Shown: piece after piece, positions 32,701-41,700 of the stretch
Position numbering within the stretch: the stretch's first letter is position 1
Layout: each line of letters starts with the position of its first letter
Source: Paraescarpia echinospica
Taxonomy: Eukaryota > Annelida > Polychaeta > Sabellida > Siboglinidae
Reading direction: 5' to 3'
DNA: 64,000 bases
Assembly: GCA_020002185.1 (NCBI GenBank)
Contig: CM034541.1
Location: forward strand, 47,635,064-47,699,063
Notes under the pieces: model-generated
Databases searched by the model: none
Told to the model about the DNA's origin: nothing
Seen by the model: only the letters and a program-made list of their open reading frames with translations
Made by a program: the position numbers and the translations under genes

Positions 32701-35700
32701 ATAAAGTTTAAAATAATCTATCTACCTGCCATGTGTTGTACTGCCACATATTGTTCATACATTCATAGCCATTATTGCGAATGTGAAGAGTGTCGACGGG
32801 GATAGAACAAAACAAAAGGGGAGTTAATTCCTGCTTATTTTCTATCATAGCTCTGCCATGTACAATTTTGGTTCACATGAATCATGTAACCGTTCAACTA
32901 CATTTCTTTTAAAAAGTGAGGGTACAGCCATGGGTGGTATTCGAAAAGGGACATGTCAAAGTTCAAACACTGAGTCCAGTGGCACTGAGAGTGACGTGCC
33001 CCGGCCCGAGCGATCATCTCTCGCTGTTCATACGCAGCCCGGAACTTAGGCTCATCGGTTATTTAAACAATAAACTAAACAAATTAATAATTACCTTCAC
33101 CAACAGCTTTGCTGTCGAGTAGCAACCGCCTCCTGGCAGCAGACATATTCAGTTCTTGTTCCTGAACAAGGAGATCGATGCGGCATTTTCCACACCGACA
33201 CCAGTCAATTTCATCTCGGCATGGTATGCGCCTCGACATCTCCACTGCCCGTGGGCCTTCCTGTTCGTGCCCACCGGCACGCACCTCTGCCCTATCTTCC
33301 AACACAGGCCCTTGTTGTTGTGGTTCAAACCGGTAACCAGATGCTTCGAAATCGATTTGGTTTTCGTTGTCTTCCGAAGAATTGGAAAGCCATCTTATTT
33401 ACACAGTCACAGCGCATGCGCACATAGTCTAATTGGTAAACTTACCATAGCGCCACCTAACGGAGTTGGGAACAAATAGTACGCAGAAAATTTACGAAGT
33501 GAGTTACGACAGTGTGACGTCACTTCCTTCTAAAAATGGCGTTCGAAATTCGGTAAATGTGTGTTCAAAAATGTTTTCCTGGTAAACCGCTGACGTTACA
33601 AATTTGATTGTCGTTGGAAATTGTTAGTTTGTATTAACTCTTTTAGATGCTTAACACCAAAACGTTGCCTTTTGTTTTCCTTTAAGTAGTTAATCTAGCA
33701 CGGCAAAAGAGCAAAGGCTTTTTACTAATTAACACAGTAATTAACCAGGTAACAAACATCAACAGGTTTTACAAATTAATTGATTCATTAACTAAATAAC
33801 GTAACACGGCAACATATCAAAGCCTTCTACTAATTAATTAATGGCAAAAGCTCAAAGTCTTTTACTAATGAAATAATTAACTAACTATTGCAGGCTGTAG
33901 CTGAGAGCGGAGTGGTGGGTGCTAGTGACTATGTATAGCGTAATTATCTTCGTTATCGGTTAAACACTCTTAGGTAAGTGATGGAGAAATGCCTATACGA
34001 GTTGGTGAGCCAGTGGTATAGAGACGGACATATGATGGATATGGCTATAAGGTTTTCTGGGTCAGCTTCTTCCCTGTCAATCTTGTACGCGTGCAGAGTC
34101 GAAGCGTACGGTCGGGTGTTTAAGTCTGTTGAACACGCTTATCAGTACAGCAAGGCGATACTTAATGAAGACGAAGAATGCGCGTCAAGTATCGAAGAGG
34201 CGAGGTCGGCGCACATGGCGAAACGGAGAAGTAGAGACATAATGAAAAAGAGAACAGCATTCGAGTGGGATGCTATCCGTGTCGACTGTATGCAGAACCT
34301 ATTGATGACAAAGATCACGACGTCGAAAGAGTTGAGAGAGAGAGAGAGAGAGAGAGAGAGTGCTTGCTGGCTACTGGACACATGGACATGGTGGAGTGGG
34401 TGCCGTCGAAATATGTTTTCTTGGGGGTCGGCTGCGGTGGTAAAAAGATCGAAACACGCTCGGCAAGCTATTGAAGGAGGTGCGTGATAAATGAAGAAGA
34501 TAACACGGGGTTACGTACCTCGCGCGCACCAGTCGCCGATATGGACAAGTCTTTGAAGCATCCTTACACATATATTGTAGCCGGTCCTACGGGGTGTCGT
34601 AAGACCAGTTTCGTCACCCGCCTCTTGCGTTTCGCTTCATGTATGATCGAGCCGCCACCCGAGAAGCTCTTGTGGTGCTACGGTCAGTGGCAAACCGCGT
34701 GCGTGGAATACATGCAAGACGCATTCAAAGACCTCACATCATCAGCCTACGGTTACCTCCTGGTCGACTTGAAAGAGGTGACGCCGGAAATGGGGCGTCT
34801 GCGCACAAGCATCTTCCCCGACGACGCCGTTCAGTATGTCTACGTGCCGAGAGTATAGAAGTGGAGATGCTTCGTCCTAGTCGTCATTTGTTAACATGTC
34901 AGAGCGCGTTAAGAGACATATATTGTGTTTGCAGATACTGAATAGGAACAAGAATACAAAATTGAGAAACGCCATCCTCTCCAACACCGACGCCGACCTT
35001 ATTTGCGGTCTATGCAAGTGCGCCTATAACATCCTAAAAGGAAACGTGAAGTTGACTCCTAAGCAGAAAATACACTAAAAAAAGTAAGGACAAATCTGCG
35101 TCAGCTATCGTCAAATAAAATGACCGTCGGAAAGAAGCGTACGATCCTGGAAACAGGCGGTTTCCAATCGGCCTTGCTGGCTCCGTTGGCGGGTTCGATC
35201 CTTCTGCCGTTGCTCAGAGAGGTCATAGGGTGATGGAGCACCTGAAGAAGATGGCTTTGGTAGACTCCCGTTTGGTGGAGAATCTCCTACCGACGCTCAC
35301 ACCACTGACAACGACCAGGACCCATGCGGTGAGTAGTCTGGACGGTGACATGAAGACCGTCCTCGAGCGCACGGACCTGTCCGAAAGGGAAAATATGGTA
35401 TTGTACAATCATATGTTGGACCGAAACAATACATTGGAGGAGAAACGGATGCAGCCACTGGTTCGAGTATCTATGGTGAAAGAGGCACCAACAGCTGAAG
35501 CTCCACCACCACCACCACCACCCGCGGTCTTGTGCGGTATAGAGGGTGAAATCTTGGAAAGCGCGCCGAAAAGTATGAAAAGAAAAGACCGTCTCCTGTT
35601 GGAGAAAGTGAAGACGGACCCGTTCACCCGGTGGAATGAATGGGGGTGGTTCGTGTATAACGGTGTACCTACCGCGGGAAGTAACATGGTGGATCTCATA

Positions 35701-38700
35701 AACGACGCCCTGAGAGAGAGGAAGTTGACTCCACCTGTGTGGTGGGTAGCGTTCGCGCGTCAAATGAGATGTCTTAAAATCCCTATGGAACTCGTCGGCA
35801 ACGTCGATCGTCGGACGTACATGCAGCAGCAAAGCGCGAATTCGAGGCCGTCTCGCCGAGCTCACTCTCTCGGTCGTCAGTGGGAGGTCTACTAAAAAGA
35901 GGTGAACCGCGCAGCGGGTGTATAGGGCGAGATCAAGCGGGGTCGAGCGGTAGTCGTCGTAGCAGCAGCATTTTTTATAGGATATTATACAATTCGTTAT
36001 TTGGTCATCCTCCTCATGGTGCACCGGAGGGCTCTTCGTACGCAACGACACGCCATGGGACAACTCAACGTACTAAGCCGTGCCTACTTCGACCCGAAAC
36101 ACGTGGGAAATTACAGCGGCGTCAATACGTGCACCGAGATACCCTTGAACCGAAACGAGCCATCAAGTAGTAATTTCAGAGCAGGACACCTATGTCCTTC
36201 ACAAATCGGTCAAACGCCGTTTCAAGCGGCGCCGCGTCGTCATAGGCGGTCAACACTAACATTAGCAGGCCGACCTCGTCGACGTAGCTAGCCTGAAAAA
36301 AAACATAACGACGCATAACGAGGAAACCAGAGCGAGCATCGTGGAACGCATTAAACGCACACTGAATGTGGCGGTACTTCACGAAACACCAGACGTTGAG
36401 ATACATCGAAGCGTTGCCGTGGATCGTGCGGTCGTACAGCAACACCTACCATCGACGTGTTCAGGCATGACCTCTGCGTGCTGAATGTGGTCGACGGTGC
36501 GAAGCAAGGACGCGTTTGCGCTCATGGCGCCAACCCAGGGTTCAAGTTAAAACTGCTCGTGACGTCCTTGCATGTGCGAAAGGCCAAACTGAATCCGGCT
36601 GTACAGCATGGTCACTTCAAAGCGTTGACGAATAGAACTGCCATGTACCCGCTACGACGAATCGACTACAAGGTGTTCTCCATCCCGCAGGGGACCATGT
36701 CTCACACTCACTTGAATGTCTACCTCGGCTTGATGCCGAATCGGGTGGTCGTGTGCTTCATCGACAACGACACCTATAACAGGGAATACAATAAAAATCT
36801 GTTCAACGCGAAGTACATCAACGTCCTCGCACTCTACGTGGATGGTCGACCAGTCCCGAGGTAGCCACTGCAGCTGAACTTTGTGACAGGCGCGTACGTC
36901 AGAAGCTACCTGGAACTGTTTATGTCGACAAATAAAGTATCCGAAAACGAGTCAAAGACGTGAGTCACGCGGACTTTGGCAATGGCTATGCTATGTTTGG
37001 ATTCGATCTGCCATCCGACCTCTGCCACAATGACCATTTCAACATCGTCCGCAAGGGCAACCTGCGATTAGAGGGGCATTTCGGCGAGGAACTTCAGCAC
37101 ACGGTGAACGTTGTCATGTTAGGCGAGTTCGAAGTGGTGCTGGAAGTCGACAGGAACAGGAACGTCGTATACGACTTCTGATGATGGATTCGCAAGAGAT
37201 TGCGTGTCTATTAGAGGCCGATCCATACATTAAACATGCGAAAGACAGGCTACCAAAGAAGATCGACAACTACCCGTCGGCCTTCGCATGCTTTACCGAC
37301 GAAGTGGCCGAGCCGGGAGAGCACTGGGTGTGCCTGTGCGTATACACCAACCAGCACGGCGAATACTAAGATTCGTACGGACTGCCGCCACGACACGCGA
37401 CCTTCGCGCTTTCCTGCACCGCAACTGCGATGAAGACTGACACACCGTTGTCGAGGTATGCCGCTGGCTCTTTTCAAGAAGCTGTTCGGGTCAGATTTTA
37501 CATGCAACGATGTCGTGTATTTGACTGACTTAAAATTATGAAGGCAGAAATTCGTGCTTGTAAATGATTTTTAGAGAGAAGCGTGCTGTATATTTACTTT
37601 AGTAAGATGATATGTACACTTGTAGACATAATAAAAAGATGAAAACGCGCTTTGGTGTTGGTGTTTTATTTTCGTTATTCAGTGTATCGCAAAGCGCTAG
37701 TCATGCTCTTTCAAAAAGAAGACGATATTATCCTCCGAAGTACAAAACGTTAGTTAGTCCCCATCGTCGAGCACACGACGCTTGGCGTAGAAGTAGGTCA
37801 GCGCGGCTCGCTGCTGGATTTACGTCAGCATGGACGAGTCCTTCTCTTGAAAACCACGGTTCCACCCGCGACCGTTCCGTCGACCCGTCAGGACGGCTAC
37901 GAAGGTGTCCTTGTTGACGTCTTTCTGCCGCTTGTTCTACCCCGTCGTACTGTACTTGTTGGTTGCTCTGAAGCAATGGTAGGTCTAACTGCAGAGCGCG
38001 ACCACACCGCGACCTGACCACTCCTCCTTGAAGAATCCCGGCGTTTTCTTATAGTACGCCATGCGAGCAGCCAAGCACTTCTTGTCGGCGGTATCCCATG
38101 CTCATCCGGCTAGTCGGCACTGCACGTAAACAGGAGCCACTCGTCTCGGTGCTGGAAGTAGTGCTCGCATTTGGAGGGGGTCAACGAGATCGTCGATACT
38201 CTGTTCAGCGATCCCCATCGCACGGTGACAACTTTGCGCCACCTCCCGCGACGACGACGTCCAGTCGTAAACGCCACTTATGTGGGGCAGCAACGTCTTC
38301 TCGGGTAGGGGTGTGGCAGTACTGTGTCGGGCGCCGGAAGGGAACTGCACCGAGTAACTGGTGTATCGCGCGCTAGAAGGGGCTACCAATTATGTATCGA
38401 GTACCTGGTGTGTCGGAGGTTCCAGTGTCGGGCGCCGTAAGGGAACGGGACTGTATTATGCAACTCGAGCGTCTGGTGGGGACAGCCGTGGTTCCAAAGA
38501 TGCTCCGTCTCCCGCGGTGACATCATCCTGTCGTATAGAACACCACTTATATGGACATCTCGTATCGGACCGCGACCAGCGCTTGCTTGGTAATAATTTA
38601 ATAACTACAGGAATCGTACGTACGGTCTATATGTACTCCCACTTTCTGCACGGTGGCGCCCACAACGAGCAGGAAGCAGTAGTACGTCTTGCTGCAGAGA

Positions 38701-41700
38701 GCGACCATTCCGCATTTACATTCTAAAATAAACTCGCAGCACGCAGGATGACCCACAGCTGGAGTCGCTGCCGGGCTGCCGATCATGTCTACGTGACACC
38801 CAGCGCATTCTTTCACTGCACACCCACCTGTCAATGGCATTAAGAGATGACGTATGCTGTTCTACATGACACCACGCATGTTCATTCCGGTTGTCTTTGA
38901 CTGTTTTGTAACAAAGGAATCATTGCGTAAATATGCTGCGAACTGTATGTATCGATTGGTACTCATCAATAAAGATGCTGCGAACTGTATGTATCGGTTG
39001 GTACTCATCAATAAAGATGCTGCGAACTGTATGTATGGATTGGTGCTCATCAATAAAGATGCTGCGAACTGTATGTATCGGTTGGTACTCATCAATAAAG
39101 ATGCTGCGAACTGTATGTATCGATTGGTACTGATCAATAATGATGCTGCGAACTGTATGTATCGATTGGTGCTCATCAATAAATATGCTGCTAACTGAAT
39201 GTATCGATTGGTACTCATCAATAAAGATGCTGCGTACTGTATGTATCGATTGGTGCTCATCAATAAAGATGTTGCGAACTGAATGTATCGATTGGTACTG
39301 ATCAATAAAGATGCAGCGAACTGTATGTATCGACTGGTGCTCATCAATAAAGATGTTGCGAACTGTATATATCGATTGGTACTCATCAATAAAGATGCTG
39401 CGAACTGTTTGTATCGGTTGGTACTTATCAATAATTTATCTCGGTATATTACTGACAACGATGATGATGACGACGATGGAAAACGAAGAGACGGCGGATG
39501 ATGAAAGGTGGGTATATTTTCACAACGAAGTGTCATTGGTGGTGTGTGGGGACACTGTTCACTGTGTAAGTGTAATTGTTGATGTACGGTGTAAAGTTGT
39601 ATTATGTATGCCTTACTGTACAACATGAGTGACTGAATGATGTTAGATTGTAATGTCTTTCTCCAGTTGTCAACGTTTTATTGACGACGACGTACCAAAG
39701 TTAACCTCACACCTCTCAGACCATGTTAAAATCCGACGTCGCAACGTTTAAATACACCTTTATACATACAAGCCTATATAAACAAAGCTGTCTGTTCATT
39801 ACGACCCCCTACATGTACCACTACTACGGAACTTTCATAAAAAGCTTACGGAAACATAACAGAAAGGGTATTAATACAGGTCTTTTAGAATCTCAATGAA
39901 GCTGAATCATTTACGGAATAAATGTCACTGTCTAAAATACATCAAGCTTAATCATTTATACCTACTATGAACTCTCTCTCTCGGGTAAGACCTAAGTATA
40001 AGGTTAAGGTATAATAGTAATAGTATAAGGATAATAATAATAATAATACTTGAAGATAATGGTACAGGGACAATAATAATAAAAACACTTGAAGATAACA
40101 GTACAGGGATACTCTTCAATGTGTAAGTGTCATTCCAGTTTTCAACGTTTTCTCTTCAAAGTTCCACAGCTTGTAAACTGCGCCCCACAGGTATGACGTG
40201 TGTAGGGTTTCTCCCCAGTGTGGATACGGATTTGTTTCTTCAAAGCACTATTATCTTTGATTCGTGCACCAATGGCATCACATTTGTAGGGTCTCTCTCC
40301 AGTATGGATGCGGAAACGTTTGTTCAAGTTACCATTTTCTGTTAATTTGTACCCGCAGGTATCACTTATTGTACGGTTTCTCCCCAGTGTCGATACAGAT
40401 ATGTTTCTTCGAAATACTATTGTCTGTGAATCGTGCACTACAGGTATCACTTTTGTAGGGTTTCTCCCTAGTATGGGTGCAGACGTGTCTCTTCAAAGCT
40501 CCACGGCTTGTAATCTGTGCTCCACAGGTGTCACATATGAAGGTTTTTTTACCTGTGTGACTGCTCACATGTATTGTTAAGGCATAAACGTTTTCTACAA
40601 GTGTCATATTCGAATCGTTTCCCAACAGCGTGAGTGTGCACTTTCACATACGTATTGTATTTAGACAATGAAGAGTGTTTCACAAGTCTGTTGACACGCG
40701 TAAGCGTCGTCTGAAACAACATAAGTCATTATATGTGGGAAAAGTTAGTGACACTACTGTCTGTTCGTTACGACCCCCTACAGGTATTAGAAATACCCAC
40801 GACCACTACGCAACTTTAATAAATACATGTCTTTAAAAATACATACAAGCATTATGACCTCTCTCTTCTAAAATACCACAGGTGTTACTACGGAACTTTA
40901 ATAAACGGGTGTTAAATACAGAACTTTAACAATACATTACGACCTATCATGCTTAATCATTTACAGCAATATAAAATAACGGAAATGACATAAATACAGG
41001 TATCATCTTTAAAATTACTATCAAGCTTAATTAGAATAAAAACATATTAAAACACATTATCATGCTTAATAGGAATAATTGTCGCTGTCTAAGAGGAGCC
41101 ATCAAACATAATCATCTACGGAAATATAACGGAATATCATAACGGAAACTGCAACGTATATCATAACGAAAATGGCATTAATACGGGTAGTGTCTTTTAA
41201 AACACTATCAAGCTTAATCGGAATAAAAGCCCACAATCACCTGTTAAACCTCTGTTCCTCCTCCTCCTGTATGCCCCGGACTGGCTTTCCCACAGCACTG
41301 TTAGAATAACGTTGCATGAGTCATTCACGCTGTTATAACAACCCCGCGCGTAGTCCACATTTTACACAGCGCCGTTGGAAATCCGTAGGCGATAATCCAA
41401 CAGGCGAACCACGCCACAGCTAGAGTGACGGTAGGTGTACGACATTAACAATGTACGCGTTCTCTGCGTTTTCACACAGCGTTGTAATTCCCAGACTATT
41501 CCGCCATACATCACACAAAACTATTAGCGCGCGTAAACACAACACTCTTAGCGCGCATAAACATGCATCAGCGCGTTAAACATTAGTCGGAAGCGATGAG
41601 ATAGGCCAACGGTCATGTGGTAAGTTATGAATGAATGCAGAGTATGCCTACATTTCGTGCAAGTTTAGATACTAGTTTTTGCAAGTGCATTGACCAATGT

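Larger units (their letters stand above)
28126..33681 (+). mobile_element. Kolobok DNA transposon inserted in the Polinton
   Basis: 5,556 bp with TTAA on both sides (28122-28125 and 33682-33685), the target site typical of Kolobok. Inverted termini start AGGAAAACAAAAGGCAACGT and match over about 70-85 bp at roughly 90 percent. It carries a THAP-type transposase gene on plus (exon remnants 28446-28786, 29765-29929, 30858-31073) and a P2X7-C-terminus-like gene on minus (33095-33393, 31142-31276), facing each other. It lacks the transposase exon that relic A retains at 7496. All genes are damaged. Confidence 0.88.

Noticed and set aside
35287..36063. 258-codon minus frame opposite the Polinton genes
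   Set aside because: No motif; the plus strand carries recognised Polinton genes in the same interval.
38862..39626. 254-codon minus frame with LLMSTNRYIQFAAS repeats
   Set aside because: Opposite strand of the 42-bp minisatellite; in-frame openness follows from unit length 42.
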